From contig NC_043966.1 of the NCBI RefSeq assembly GCF_902148855.1, positions 28,433,647 to 28,497,646 on the forward strand: a stretch of 64,000 nucleotides of DNA. Direction: 5' to 3'. Shown in pieces: positions 47,118-59,772 of this stretch. The stretch's first letter is position 1. Each line of letters begins with the position of its first letter. The position numbers and the translations under genes are program-made. The notes under the pieces are model-generated. The model was not told where the DNA came from, searched no databases, and was given only the letters and a program-made list of their open reading frames with translations. The stretch is from Sphaeramia orbicularis (taxonomy: Eukaryota; Chordata; Actinopteri; Kurtiformes; Apogonidae).

Positions 47118-49520
47118 CTGCAGAGTAGAAGCTGCAGAGTCACTAGTGTCAGTCACTCCTGTGCTTCTCGGTATACTGGACACAATGTATCTGGAGCCCT
47201 TTGGCACAGGCTGTCTAACCACCAGCTTTCCTTTCCTGGTCTCTGCTAGAAACAGACTGTACCAGTAGGCATCGTTGGACACCAGAGTGGAGTCTGCGAT
47301 GGTGGAGTTCCTCTCACTGATCACACTGTTCCTGCAGGGAGGAGCTGTTTTACTGGCCTTGGGTTTCTGACACTTGAGCACAATAGTGACCAATATGGTG
47401 ATGAGCAGGAGAAATGACACTGAGCCCAGACCAATGACCAAATACAGGTTGAGGTCTGAGAAGATGTCATATTCTAGAGGCACCTCAGTCATGTCAGAGT
47501 AGGCCTTCACAGCAGTCTCCACTGTGGACAGCTTGATGGTGACTGTAGCGGACAGAGCAGGCTGCCCGTTGTCCTTGGCAACGACCACCAGCTGCTGGTG
47601 GCGTGGATCTCTGTAACTGAACATCCTCATGGTCCGGATCTCTCCGTTGTATTGGTCCAGACTGAACAGGTTGGCATCAGTCACCTGGAGAAACTGGTAG
47701 GTAATCCGAGAGTTGTGCACCGAGTCTATGTCCAAGGCTATCACCTTGGCAACCAGGGAGCCTTTATCGGTGGATCTGGGGATCTTTTCCTCCACCACTG
47801 AGCCGTGGGCTCGCCACGGAGACACAATAACAGGAGCATTGTCATTCTGATCCACAATGATGATGTGGACAGTCACGTTACTGCTGAGAGGAGGAGAACC
47901 AGAGTCTCTGGCCTCAATGTGGAAAAGAAACTCCTTCTCAATCTCATAGTCAAAGGTTTTCAGTGCGTAAAGGTTCCCGTTCTCTGGGTTGATGGAGAAC
48001 AGCATGGACATGGAGGTGTTGGCTATCTCCTTCTCCAGGATGAAATAAACTAGATACTGGTTTTCATGGAGGTCAGGGTCAAACGCAGTGAGTGAACTGA
48101 GCAAGGCTCCTGGTGCATTATTCTCCATTACACGTATAGTATAAAATGACTGAGGGAACTGTGGAACATTATCATTAACATCCAGCAGCTCTAAAGTCAT
48201 AGTTTCATTATCAGATAAAGGAGGAGAACCTCTGTCTGTAACAGTGAATGTAATGTCATATTCTGGAACCTTCTCGCGGTCTAATGGCTCTGAAACCACT
48301 AACTCATAATAGTTATCAGAGGATTCCCTCAGTTTAAAAGGCATATGATCTGGAATGTGAAGATCAACCACTCCATTATCACCTGAGTCCTTATCACTGA
48401 CACTTACTACTGCTATCACTGTGTCTAATTTGATGTCTTCACTGACTGGACTCTGAAATGATTTAATAGATATTTGTGGATGGTTATCATTCATATCTTC
48501 AACCATAATTTTTATTGTACACTGTCCTGATAAACTATTGGTTCCTTTGTCTGTTGCTATAACCTCCATGTCATAAATCTTAAAATCTTCATAGTTTAAA
48601 ACTCCCTTAACTGTAATTTCACCCGTGGACGGATTCAGATTAAATGTTTCTTGTGTTTTTTCTGAGGTATAAAGACTGTAAGAATATATTAAATCAGAAT
48701 TTGATCCTTCATCTAAATCTGTTGCATTTAGATGAATTACAAGACTTCCAATAGGAGAGTTTTCCATTATTTTGATATTGTAAGTTTGTTGATCAAATTT
48801 CGGTGCGTTATCATTTGTGTCTAAAACCTGAACAATTACACTTGCGGTCCCGGAACGAGCGGGTGTACCGCCATCTACAGCCGTTAGTATTAAATTATGA
48901 ACAGCCTGCTGTTCGCGATCTAAGGTTTTTGTCAAAATTAAATCCGCTGATTTTGAACCATCTCTTCCAGTCTGAACCTCAATAGCGAAGTGTTCACTTG
49001 TACTCAGATGATACGTTTTCACGGTGTTAATCCCGACATCAGGGTCAACTGCGTTACTGAGGGAAAATCTTTCTCCAGCAGGTGTTGACTCAGATATGTC
49101 CAAGTGTATGACACCCCTTCGAAACTGAGGGGCGTTGTCATTTATGTCCAGAATCTCCAGCTCTATGTTGAATATACGCACAGGATTTTCAAGTATCACT
49201 TCCATTTTTAAATAACACGAAGCCAGCTTTGTGCAAAGATGTTCTCTGTCAATTTTCTCCACTACGTAAAGCTCACCAGTCTCTTTGTTCACATCTAGAT
49301 ATTTTTTGTTGGCAATTAGATCAAGGCGCATTTTTCTTCGGCTTAGTGTTTTAACATCCAGGCTGAGATCCGTTGCAACGTTAGAGACGACTGATCCTAC
49401 TTTCATCTCCTCTGGTATGGAATAATGAGTCACTGAAGCTTTTATAATGTGAACGAAAGAAAGAAAAACGACAAGCGCCACGTACCTTCCCCATGACTGC
49501 ATTGTTTGGTCACACCGCAT
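47118..49520 (-). CDS. Clustered protocadherin variable exon, array B (MRCDQ trio)
   Basis: Codes for 801 residues and is nearly identical to the exons at 43796 and 50429 in signal peptide, EC repeats, membrane helix and tail. Its EC1 loop is the shortest of the three (CTKLASC, five residues between Cys), a natural length change in an otherwise conserved domain. EC1 reads SRRKMRLDLIANKKY. EC2 has HLSTSEHF where its sisters have HVSASEHF. The donor is CAG|GTAGGA, shared only with the exon at 50429, showing that these two are the most recent duplicates. Confidence 0.95.
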
Positions 49521-49680
49521 TGTTATTTATCTGCTCTCCTTTTGCAGCAAGTCAGTCCATATAAAGCAATCCACGGATTTCAAACCTTGTACTTAATATC
49601 CCGATCCAGCCCTTTTCGTTACAATAGAAACAAAGATTCGCACCAATACGTGGGAAAATAAATCCCCTTCAAATATGAGT

Positions 49681-49701
49681 TTCAGCACCACGGAGCTGTC
49701 C
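49681..49701 (+). promoter_or_regulatory. RE1-like motif
   Basis: TTCAGCACCACGG followed by AGCTGTCC, 161 bases upstream of the ATG at 49520. Confidence 0.6.
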
Positions 49702-49771
49702 GGCTGCTCGCGTTTCTTTGCATTGTATAACTCCCTGTCATGGCGACCGTGGGTTCTCCAGTTTATCTAGT

Positions 49772-49789
49772 CAACAGCGACACACTTTG
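49772..49789 (-). promoter_or_regulatory. CSE/CGCT-like promoter element
   Basis: Plus strand caacagcgacacactttg, 252 bases upstream of the ATG at 49520. Confidence 0.5.
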
Positions 49790-50428
49790 CCAACTGTATA
49801 ACAGCGAGATATTTTAAAATGACTAAAATGCAACAATTTTAAAGAGTGCTCAAATGTTTGCTAAATATTCACCTTAAATCATTTAAGTTTGGTGTACTTC
49901 AGTTAAAAACCCTGAACTCTCAGCGTAAATGGGACTGTTTTTAACAAAAACAGTCATTTAATAGTAGTTTATCTGTACCAATAAGACACAAAGTTTATAG
50001 AATAAGAGAGTAACAATGTGAAAAATAACTGACATGTTAGGGGAAAGAACAGTGTTACAATACCCCACCAAAACATCCTTTTTGGATTTTTTAAATAATA
50101 TTCTACCAATAGAATTGGTAAAGTGGATTATGTCTTCTACAGTAACACAAAAAATATGCCCCATGGAGTATATTTACAGTATGGAATAAATACTTTTTTT
50201 AGATTCTTATCCTTGCCTTCCCTAAACTTCACATTATGTTCTCTTGTACCTATTGACAGACTACAGGTAGAGAAAGAGAAAGCATGTGATAAATCAGGTT
50301 GAAAACTAGATGGTGTGACAACCACCACGTTGATCCTCTCAACTTTATAGACTAAAGTATCATAGGCTGGAAAATGAAAAACTAAAAAGTGTGTGTATCA
50401 ATGAGAAATATATTACTATTGCTCCTAC

Positions 50429-52834
50429 CTGCAGAGTAGAAGCTGCAGAGTCACTAGTGTCAGTCACTCCTGTGCTTCTCGGTATACTGGACACAATGTA
50501 TCTGGAGCCCTTTGGCACAGGCTGTCTAACCACCAGCTTTCCTTTCCTGGTCTCTGCTAGAAACAGACTGTACCAGTAGGCATCGTTGGACACCAGAGTG
50601 GAGTCTGCGATGGTGGAGTTCCTCTCACTGATCACACTGTTCCTGCAGGGAGGAGCTGTTTTACTGGCCTTGGGTTTCTGACACTTGAGCACAATAGTGA
50701 CCAATATGGTGATGAGCAGGAGAAATGACACTGAGCCCAGACCAATGACCAAATACAGGTTGAGGTCTGAGAAGATGTCATATTCTAGGGGCATCTCAGT
50801 CATGTCAGAGTAGGCCTTCACAGCAGTCTCCACTGTGGACAGCTTGATGGTGACTGTAGCGGACAGAGCAGGCTGCCCGTTGTCCTTGGCAACGACCACC
50901 AGCTGCTGGTGGCGTGGATCTCTGTAACTGAACATCCTCATGGTCCGGATCTCTCCGTTGTATTGGTCCAGACTGAACAGGTTGGCATCAGTCACCTGGA
51001 GAAACTGGTAGGTAATCCGAGAGTTGTGCACCGAGTCTATGTCCAAGGCTATCACCTTGGCAACCAGGGAGCCTTTATCGGTGGATCTGGGGATCTTTTC
51101 CTCCACCACTGAGCCGTGGGCTCGCCACGGAGACACAATAACAGGAGCATTGTCGTTCTGATCCACAATGATGATGTGGACAGTCACGTTACTGCTGAGA
51201 GGAGGAGAACCAGAGTCTCTGGCCTCAATGTGGAAAAGAAACTCCTTCTCAATCTCATAGTCAAAGGTTTTCAGTGCGTAAAGGTTCCCGTTCTCTGGAT
51301 TGATGGAGAACAGCATGGACATGGAGGTGTTGGCTATCTCCTTCTCCAGGATGAAATAAACTAGATACTGGTTTTCATGGAGGTCAGGGTCAAATGCAGT
51401 GAGTGAACTGAGCAAGGCTCCTGGTGCATTATTCTCCATTACACGTATAGTATAAAATGACTGAGGGAACTGTGGAACATTATCATTAACATCCAGCAGC
51501 TCTAAAGTCATAGTTTCATTATCAGATAAAGGAGGAGAACCTCTGTCTGTAACAGTGAATGTAATGTCATATTCTGGAACCTTCTCACGGTCTAATGGTT
51601 CTGAAACAACTAACTCATAATAGTTATCAGAGGATTCTCTCAGTTTAAAAGGCATATGATCTGGAATGTGAAGATCAACCACTCCATTATCACCTGAGTC
51701 CTTATCACTGACACTTACTACTGCTATCACTGTGTCTAATTTGATGTCTTCACTGACTGGACTCTGAAATGATTTAATAGATATTTGTGGATGGTTATCA
51801 TTCATATCTTCAACCATAATTTTTATTGTACACTGTCCTGATAAACTATTGGTTCCTTTGTCTGTTGCTATAACTTCCATGTCATAAATCTTAAAATCTT
51901 CATAGTTTAAAACTCCCTTAACTGTAATTTCACCCGTGGACGGATTCAGATTAAATGTTTCTTGTGTTTTTTCTGAGGTATAAAGACTGTAAGAATATAT
52001 TAAATCAGAATTTGATCCTTCATCTAAATCTGTTGCATTTAGATGAATTACAAGACTTCCAATAGGAGAGTTTTCCATTATTTTGATATTGTAAGTTTGT
52101 TGATCAAATTTAGGTGCGTTATCATTTGTGTCTAAAACCTGAACAATTACACTTGCGGTGCCGGAACGAGCGGGTGTACCGCCATCTACAGCCGTTAGTA
52201 TTAAATTATGAACAGCCTGCTGTTCGCGATCTAAGGTTTTTGTCAAAATTAAATCCGCTGATTTTGACCCATCTCTTCCAGTCTGAACCTCAATAGCAAA
52301 GTGTTCACTTGCGCTCACGTGATACGTTTTCACGGTGTTAATCCCGACATCAGGGTCAACTGCGTTACTGAGGGAAAATCTTTCTCCAGCAGGTGTTGAC
52401 TCAGATATGTCCAAGTGTATGACACCCCTTCGAAACTGAGGGGCGTTGTCATTTATGTCCAGAATCTCCAGCTCTATGTTGAATATACGCACAGGATTTT
52501 CAAGTATCACTTCCATTTTCAAATAACATGATGTCAGTGTTTTTGTGCAAAGATGTTCCCTGTCAATTTTCTCCACTACGTAAATCTCACCAGTCTCTTT
52601 GTTCACATCTAGATATTTTTTGTTGGCAATTAGATCAAGGCGCATTTTTCTTCGGCTTAGTGTTTTAACATCCAGGCTGAGATCCGTTGCAACGTTAGAG
52701 ACGACTGATCCTACTTTCATCTCCTCTGGTATGGAATAATGAGTCACTGAAGCTTTTATAATGTGAACGAAAGAAAGAAAAACGACAAGCGCCACGTACC
52801 TTCCCCATGACTGCATTGTTTGGTCACACCGCAT
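50429..52834 (-). CDS. Clustered protocadherin variable exon, array B (MRCDQ trio)
   Basis: Codes for 802 residues, the closest relative of the exon at 47118-49520. Differences include the EC1 loop CTKTLTSC (six residues between Cys), GEIYVVEK for GELYVVEK, HVSASEHF for HLSTSEHF in EC2, and DMTEMPLEYD for DMTEVPLEYD just outside the membrane. Domain layout as in the exon at 36961-39366. Donor CAG|GTAGGA, phase 0. Confidence 0.95.
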
Positions 52835-52994
52835 TGTTATTTATCTGCTCTCCTTTTGCAGCAAGTCAGTCCATATAAAGCAATCCACGGATTTCAAACC
52901 TTGTACTTAAAATTTCGATCCAGCCCTTTTCGTTGCAGTAGAAACAAAGATGCTCACCAATACGTGAGAAAATAAACCGCCTTCAAATGCGAGT

Positions 52995-53015
52995 TTCAGC
53001 ACCACGGAGCTGTCC
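52995..53015 (+). promoter_or_regulatory. RE1-like motif
   Basis: TTCAGCACCACGG followed by AGCTGTCC, 161 bases upstream of the ATG at 52834. Confidence 0.6.
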
Positions 53016-53085
53016 GGCTGCTCGCGTTTCTTTGCATTGTATAACTCCCTGTCATGGCGACCGTGGGTTCTCCAGTTTATCTAGT

Positions 53086-53103
53086 CAACAGCGACACACT
53101 TTG
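53086..53103 (-). promoter_or_regulatory. CSE/CGCT-like promoter element
   Basis: Plus strand caacagcgacacactttg, 252 bases upstream of the ATG at 52834. Homology to the other trio spacers fades soon after this site. Confidence 0.5.
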
Positions 53104-53109
53104 CAAACT

Positions 53110-53604
53110 GTGTAACAGCTAAACAACTAAAAATGGTTTAAACCTGCAATATTTTAAAGTTTGCCCGAGTGGTTTCTACAGATTTAGCTTCAGGAATAAT
53201 TTAGCTCAGAATTTGGAGGCTGTATGCTTTCAGGTGCAGCCCGCAATTCACACCAAAATTTGGATTGAATTTAAAAATACCTTCATACAGCCTAATGATT
53301 GTGTATCTCTACAAACAATATAAAAGGTTTTTGAAAATTGGGCAATGACAAACTGCAAATTATCTTAAGTGTCACAAACCGTATTCAACCACCCTCTCCA
53401 AAAGTTCTGCTTTTTTGTTCACAATAAGTACACTTGAAAATTGGAATAACCAGAGTGGGTTTTAAGTACCAATGAAACATCAAAATATATACCCTTCAGA
53501 GTCACTATAGAGTATACAAGAAACTATGTTTTTAGATTCTTAACATTACATTCCCTAATATTTACATGTTGTTCCCTTTAATCTATTCACAGAAGATAGA
53601 CTAT

Positions 53605-53639
<35 letters not shown>

Positions 53640-53865
53640 AGCAAAATTATGTTTAAATTCTGGTCTAATTGCAGTTTAAGTTGGGGGCTGTAATGATTAT
53701 CATTATCAAGAATCAAGCATGTCTTAAGTCACGTAAAATATTCTATGGTATGGTAGTGATCATGGTCATTATCTGAAATTTATACACTGCAATATTATGC
53801 TTGGATATCTGAAATTAAAATATAAGAAAGTCTTTTAAGGGGAAATATTTTTATAATGGCCATAC
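53110..53865. other. Spacer without recognised gene
   Basis: Unique AT-rich sequence with a 30-base A run (53609-53638). It ends at the donor CAG|GTATGG of the next exon. Confidence 0.5.
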
Positions 53866-56256
53866 CTGTAGAGTGGAGGCGGCAGAGTCACTAGTGTCAG
53901 TCACTCCTGTACTTCTCGGTATACTGGACACAATGTATCTGGAACCCTTTGGCACAGGCTGTCTAACCACCAGCTTTCCTTTCCTGGTCTCTGCTAGAAA
54001 CAGACTGTACCAGTAGGCATCGTTGGACACCAGAGTGGAGTCTGCGATGGTGGAGTTCCTCTCACTGATCACACTGTTCCTGCAGGGAGGAGCTGTTTTA
54101 CTGGCCTTGGGTTTCTGACACTTGAGCACAATAGTGACCAATATGGTGATGAGCAGGAGAAATGACACTGAGCCCAGACCAATGACCAAATACAGGTTGA
54201 GGTCTGAGAAGATGTCATATTCTAGAGGCACCTCAGTCATGTCAGAGTAGGCCTTCACAGCAGTCTCCACTGTGGACAGCTTGATGGTGACTGTAGCGGA
54301 CAGAGCAGGCTGCCCGTTGTCCTTGGCAACGACCACCAGCTGCTGGTGGCGTGGATCTCTGTAACTGAACATCCTCATGGTCCGGATCTCTCCGTTGTAT
54401 TGGTCCAGACTGAACAGGTTGGCATCAGTCACCTGGAGAAACTGGTAGGTAATCCGAGAGTTGTGCACCGAGTCTACGTCCAAGGCTATCACCTTGGCAA
54501 CCAGGGAGCCTTTATCGGTGGATCTGGGGATCTTTTCCTCCACCACTGAGCCGTGGGCTCGCCACGGAGACACAATAACAGGAGCATTGTCGTTCTGATC
54601 CACAATGATGATGTGGACAGTCACGTTACTGCTGAGAGGAGGAGAACCAGAGTCTCTGGCCTCAATGTGGAAAAGAAACTCCTTCTCAATCTCATAGTCA
54701 AAGGTTTTCAGTGCGTAAAGGTTCCCGTTCTCTGGATTGATGGAGAACAGCATGGACATGGAGGTGTTGGCTATCTCCTTCTCCAGGATGAAATAAACCA
54801 GATACTGGTTTTCATGGAGGTCAGGGTCAAACGCAGTGAGAGAACTGAGCAAGGCTCCTGGTGCATTATTCTCCATTACACGTATAGTATAAAATGACTG
54901 AGGGAACTGTGGAACATTATCATTAACATCCAGCAGCTCTAAAGTCATAGTTTCATTATCAGATAAAGGAGGAGAACCTCTGTCTGTAACAGTGAATGTA
55001 ATGTCATATTCTGGAACCTTCTCACGGTCTAATGGCTCTGAAACAACTAACTCATAATAGTTATCAGAGGATTCCCTCAGTTTAAAAGGCATATGATCTG
55101 GAATGTGAAGATCAACCACTCCATTATCACCTGAGTCCTTATCACTGACACTAACTACTGCTATCACTGTGTCTAATTTGATGTCTTCACTGACTGGACT
55201 CTGAAATGATTTAATAGATATTTGTGGATGGTTATCATTCATATCTTCAACCATAATTTTTATTGTACACTGTCCTGATAAACTATTGGTTCCTTTGTCT
55301 GTTGCTATAACTTCCATGTCATAAATCCTGAAATCTTCATAGTTTAAAACTCCCTTAACAGTAATTTCACCAGTAGAGGGATTCAGATTAAATGTTTCTT
55401 GTGTTTTTTCTGAGGTATAAAGACTGTAAGAATATATTAAATCAGAATTTGATCCTTCGTCTAAGTCTGTTGCATTGAGATGAACAACCAGGCTGCCAAT
55501 AGGGGAATTTTCCATAATTTTTATATTGTAGGTTGGTTGGTCAAATTTCGGTGCGTTGTCGTTTGTGTCCAAAACACGCACAATTACACTTGCAGTGCCA
55601 GAACGAGCGGGTGTACCACCGTCTACAGCTGTTAATATTAAGTTGTGAACAGCCTGCTGCTCTCTGTCTAACGTTGTTGTTAAGATCAAATCAGCAAATT
55701 TCGATCCTTCCCTTCCTGTCTGAACTTCGATGTTAAAATGTTCGCTTTCACTCAAACGGTACGTGTTCACTGAATTGATTCCAACATCAGCATCAACTGC
55801 GTTGCTGAGGGAGAATCTCTCTCCTTTTGGCGTTGCCTCAGATATATCTAGATGAATGGCGTCTCTGCGAAATTGTGGGGCGTTGTCATTAATATCTAAA
55901 ATTTCTACCTCTATATTAAAAATTCGTAGAGGGTTTTCTAGTATTACCTCCAATCTGAGGTAGCACGACATCTTTGTAGGGCAAATATTCTCTCTATCTA
56001 TCTTCTCAACAATGTAGAGTTCACCGGTTTCTTTGTTCACATCCAGATACTTTTTGTTGGCGATGATGTCGAGACGCATCTTCCTCTGTGTTAGTGTTTT
56101 TACATCCAGGCTCAGATCGGTAGCCAGATTAGCAACAACGGATCCTTCTTTCATTTCCTCTGGTATAGAATAATGAGTCACTGATGTCGAAATATGGTCC
56201 ACGAAGCAAAACAGAAAAAGGAAAGCGAAAAGCACGTACCTCTTACAGGACTCCAT
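53866..56256 (-). CDS. Clustered protocadherin variable exon, array B (MES trio)
   Basis: Codes for 797 residues from the ATG shared with its sisters (MESCKRYVLFAFLFLFCF); an in-frame ATG at 56340 would add 28 residues not conserved in them. Mature VTHYSIPEEMKEG. The EC1 loop is CPTKMSC (five residues between Cys). EC2 has DADVGINSVNTYRLS, with Ala where all siblings have Pro in the DPD turn; both Asp are kept, so calcium binding should persist. EC6 has ALDVDSVHN for ALDIDSVHN. From the MPFKLRESSD segment of EC4 on it is the common array-B sequence. Donor CAG|GTATGG, phase 0. Only a decayed RE1 is visible upstream. Confidence 0.93.
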
Positions 56257-56423
56257 TATTGCAAATTGTCCTATTGTCGTGTATGGGCTTAGTGCATTGC
56301 GGCTGGGACAGCACACAATTCTGCCATTTCGGAAAGACATGTGATAGCTTGAATCTTATGGAGAAATTCGTAATCCAAGGGATAGGTCGTCGTTATTACA
56401 GCTCGATTATTTAGTTGTTCGGA

Positions 56424-56446
56424 TTTCAGCAGTCCAGAAACGTCCG
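56424..56446 (+). promoter_or_regulatory. Decayed RE1-like site
   Basis: TTTCAGCAGTCCAGAAACG keeps only the TTCAGCA start. It sits 168 bases upstream of the ATG at 56256, the position of RE1 in the sister exons. Confidence 0.3.
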
Positions 56447-56513
56447 CTATTTTTGTGATCCTCACAAATGTCACCGATGGACAATCATGCCGTTCATGAA
56501 CTGATATTTTACT

Positions 56514-56530
56514 CAACAGCGCCACCCATT
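56514..56530 (-). promoter_or_regulatory. CSE/CTCF promoter element
   Basis: Plus strand caacagcgccacccatt; the minus strand reads GGGTGGCGCTGTTG with a CGCT core and a CTCF-type core. 258 bases upstream of the ATG at 56256. Confidence 0.65.
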
Positions 56531-56751
56531 ATTCTTTCTGAGAAGCTATGAGGTTTTGTGTTGAAGACTGAATGACATTCTTTTAAGTGTAGTTTTCTGT
56601 CTTTTGAGTAAAATGTTGCTTAGAATCATTAAATTTGTTTGCATTTTTTTTCAGCATAACTCAGTAAATTTAAAATGTTCCATTACAACAATATTATAAT
56701 ATAATAAAGACTTAGATGACATAACCCAAACACATTGAATGAGAATCATAC

Positions 56752-59148
56752 CTGCAAAGTAGAAGCTGCAGAGTCACTAGTGTCAGTCACTCCTGTACTT
56801 CTCGGTATACTGGACACAATGTATCTGGAGCCCTTTGGCACAGGCTGTCTAACCACCAGCTTTCCTTTCCTGGTCTCTGCTAGAAACAGACTGTACCAGT
56901 AGGCATCGTTGGACACCAGAGTGGAGTCTGCGATGGTGGAGTTCCTCTCACTGATCACACTGTTCCTGCAGGGAGGAGCTGTTTTACTGGCCTTGGGTTT
57001 CTGACACTTGAGCACAATAGTGACCAATATGGTGATGAGCAGGAGAAATGACACTGAGCCCAGACCAATGACCAAATACAGGTTGAGGTCTGAGAAGATG
57101 TCATATTCTAGAGGCACCTCAGTCATGTCAGAGTAGGCCTTCACAGCAGTCTCCACTGTGGACAGCTTGATGGTGACTGTAGCGGACAGAGCAGGCTGCC
57201 CGTTGTCCTTGGCAACGACCACCAGCTGCTGGTGGCGTGGATCTCTGTAACTGAACATCCTCATGGTCCGGATCTCTCCGTTGTATTGGTCCAGACTGAA
57301 CAGGTTGGCATCAGTCACCTGGAGAAACTGGTAGGTAATCCGAGAGTTGTGCACCGAGTCTATGTCCAAGGCTATCACCTTGGCAACCAGGGAGCCTTTA
57401 TCGGTGGATCTGGGGATCTTTTCCTCCACCACTGAGCCGTGGGCTCGCCACGGAGACACAATAACAGGAGCATTGTCATTCTGATCCACAATGATGATGT
57501 GGACAGTCACGTTACTGCTGAGAGGAGGAGAACCAGAGTCTCTGGCCTCAATGTGGAAAAGAAACTCCTTCTCAATCTCATAGTCAAAGGTTTTCAGTGC
57601 GTAAAGGTTCCCGTTCTCTGGGTTGATGGAGAACAGCATGGACATGGAGGTGTTGGCTATCTCCTTCTCCAGGATGAAATAAACTAGATACTGGTTTTCA
57701 TGGAGGTCAGGGTCAAACGCAGTGAGTGAACTGAGCAAGGCTCCTGGTGCGTTATTCTCCATTACACGTATAGTATAAAATGACTGAGGGAACTGTGGAA
57801 CATTATCATTAACATCCAGCAGCTCTAAAGTCATAGTTTCATTATCAGATAAAGGAGGAGAACCTCTGTCTGTAACAGTGAATGTAATGTCATATTCTGG
57901 AACCTTCTCACGGTCTAATGGCTCTGAAACCACTAACTCATAATAGTTATCAGAGGATTCCCTCAGTTTAAAAGGCATATGATCTGGAATGTGAAGATCA
58001 ACCACTCCATTATCACCTGAGTCCTTATCACTGACACTAACTACTGCTATTGCTGTGTCTAATTTGATGTCTTCACTGACTGGACTCTGAAATGATTTAA
58101 TAGATATTTCTGGGTGGTTATCATTCATATCTTCAACCATAATTTTTATTGTACACTGTCCTGATAAACTATTGGTTCCTTTGTCTGTTGCTATAACTTC
58201 CATGTCATAAATCCTGAAATCTTCATAATTTAGCATTCCTTTGACAGTAATTTCACCAGTAGAGGGATTCAGATTAAATGTTTCTTGTGTTTTTTCTGAG
58301 GTATAAAGACTGTATGAATATACTACATCAGAATTGGACCCCTCATCTAAGTCTGTTGCATTTAGATGAACAACGAGGCTACCAATTGGAGAATTTTCCA
58401 TTATTTTAAGGCTGTAATTATGCTTGTCAAACGTCGGAGCGTTATCATTTGTGTCTAATACATGTACAATAATACTGACAGTACCGGATCGAGCTGGTGT
58501 ACCGCCATCTATGGCTGTTAATATTAAATTATGAATAGCTTGTTTCTCTCGATCCAAATTCTTTATTAGGATTAATTCGGCGAACTTCGATCCGTCTCTT
58601 CCTGTCTGGACTTCAATATTAAAATGGTCACTTTCACTCAAACTGTACGTTTTCACTGAATTGATTCTGACATCGGGATCGACTGCGTTGCTCAGGGAGA
58701 ATCTCTCTCCTTTTGGCGTTGCCTCAGATATGTCTAAATGAATGGCCTCTCGTCGAAACTGTGGGGCGTTATCGTTAATATCCTGAATTTCTAGCTCTAT
58801 ATTAAAAATCCTTAATGGATTTTCCAATATTGCCTCCAGTTTGAGATAGCAGGACATTACAAACTTTGTAGGGCAAAGATATTCTCTATCTATCTTCTCG
58901 ACAATATACAGTTCACCGGTTTCTTTGTTCACATCCAGATACTTTTTGTTGGCGATGATGTCGAGACGCATCTTCCTCTGTGTTAGTGTTGTTACATCCA
59001 GGCTCAGATCGGTAGCAAGATTAGCAACAACGGATCCTTCTTTCATTTCCTCTGGTATAGAATAATGAGTCACTGAAGTCGAAATATGGTCCACGAAGCA
59101 AAACAGAAAAAGAAAAGCGAACAGCACGTACCTCTTATAGGACTCCAT
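56752..59148 (-). CDS. Clustered protocadherin variable exon, array B (MES trio)
   Basis: Codes for 799 residues from MESYKRYVLF; an ATG six codons earlier (59166, MGHFGIMES) is also possible. The EC1 loop is CPTKFVMSC (seven residues between Cys). EC2 has DPDVRINSVKTYSLSESDHF, with Arg for the usual Gly. EC3 starts FDKHNYSLKIMENS, its own sequence, and EC3 contains SNSDVVYSYS. EC4 reads DTAIAVVSV where siblings have DTVIAVVSV. The rest is the homogenised array-B block. The exon end reads CTACTTTGCAG|GTATGA, with TTG for CTG or CTA in the Leu codon. Confidence 0.94.
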
Positions 59149-59320
59149 TATTCCGAAATGCCCCATTGTTGTGTGCAGACTTACTGCATTTCAGCTGGTA
59201 TAATGTACTTGTGTGTTGCATCAAATTAACTGTAATTACTGTGATCCCGTAAGGCGAAAAAATTAGAATTGCTCGTGGCCTGTTGATAAAGGCAGTGCGC
59301 AATGGAATATAAGGCTGAAT

Positions 59321-59341
59321 TTCAGCACCACGGAGCTGTCT
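59321..59341 (+). promoter_or_regulatory. RE1-like motif
   Basis: TTCAGCACCACGG followed by AGCTGTCT, 173 bases upstream of the ATG at 59148. Confidence 0.6.
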
Positions 59342-59410
59342 TTTCTGTTTCTGATCCGCCCAACCGACACTGATAGACTCATGTGACTGTCAGTAAATAT
59401 CAGTTCACTA

Positions 59411-59427
59411 AACAGCGCCACCCTTTG
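59411..59427 (-). promoter_or_regulatory. CSE/CTCF promoter element
   Basis: Plus strand aacagcgccaccctttg, 263 bases upstream of the ATG at 59148. Strong CGCT-type core. Confidence 0.7.
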
Positions 59428-59429
59428 AA

Positions 59430-59772
59430 AGTTCTATGAATTTTTGTGCTTATTTTGTATTGAAGATTCAAAGCAATTCCTTTTACTGTATTTATTTTTA
59501 TGTTTTAAAAATAAGAGTAGGGCGAAAAAGAATGATAAGTTTTGTTCCTATTTGTGACTTAGACTATGTGATAAAAATTCTGAACTCATATTATTCTGCT
59601 GTTTAAAAGACACATTGAAATATATTGCTGTTAAGTAATATAAAAGAAACATTCAAATTAAAGTCATATCTCAAGAGTACTCGCTGCAGAATACAGTCAG
59701 GTATTATTCCAATGAAAAACATGGGTATTCAACATGTTTACTGTTTCATACCATAAAAGATATAATTCATAC
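59430..59772. other. Spacer without recognised gene
   Basis: AT-rich intron of the next exon upstream, donor CAG|GTATGA at its right edge. Confidence 0.5.

Larger units (their letters stand above)
49521..50428. repeat. Spacer copy 2 of the MRCDQ trio
   Basis: Copy of 46202-47117, including RE1-like and CSE motifs and the intron start. No additional gene. Confidence 0.8.

Noticed and set aside
54346-54897. Plus-strand open frames of 67, 82-114 and 101 codons that recur with the same sequence in every array-B exon
   Set aside because: They are the antisense strand of the conserved EC3, EC5 and EC6 coding regions. Their repetition follows from the homogenised exons, and no own start context or family match is visible.
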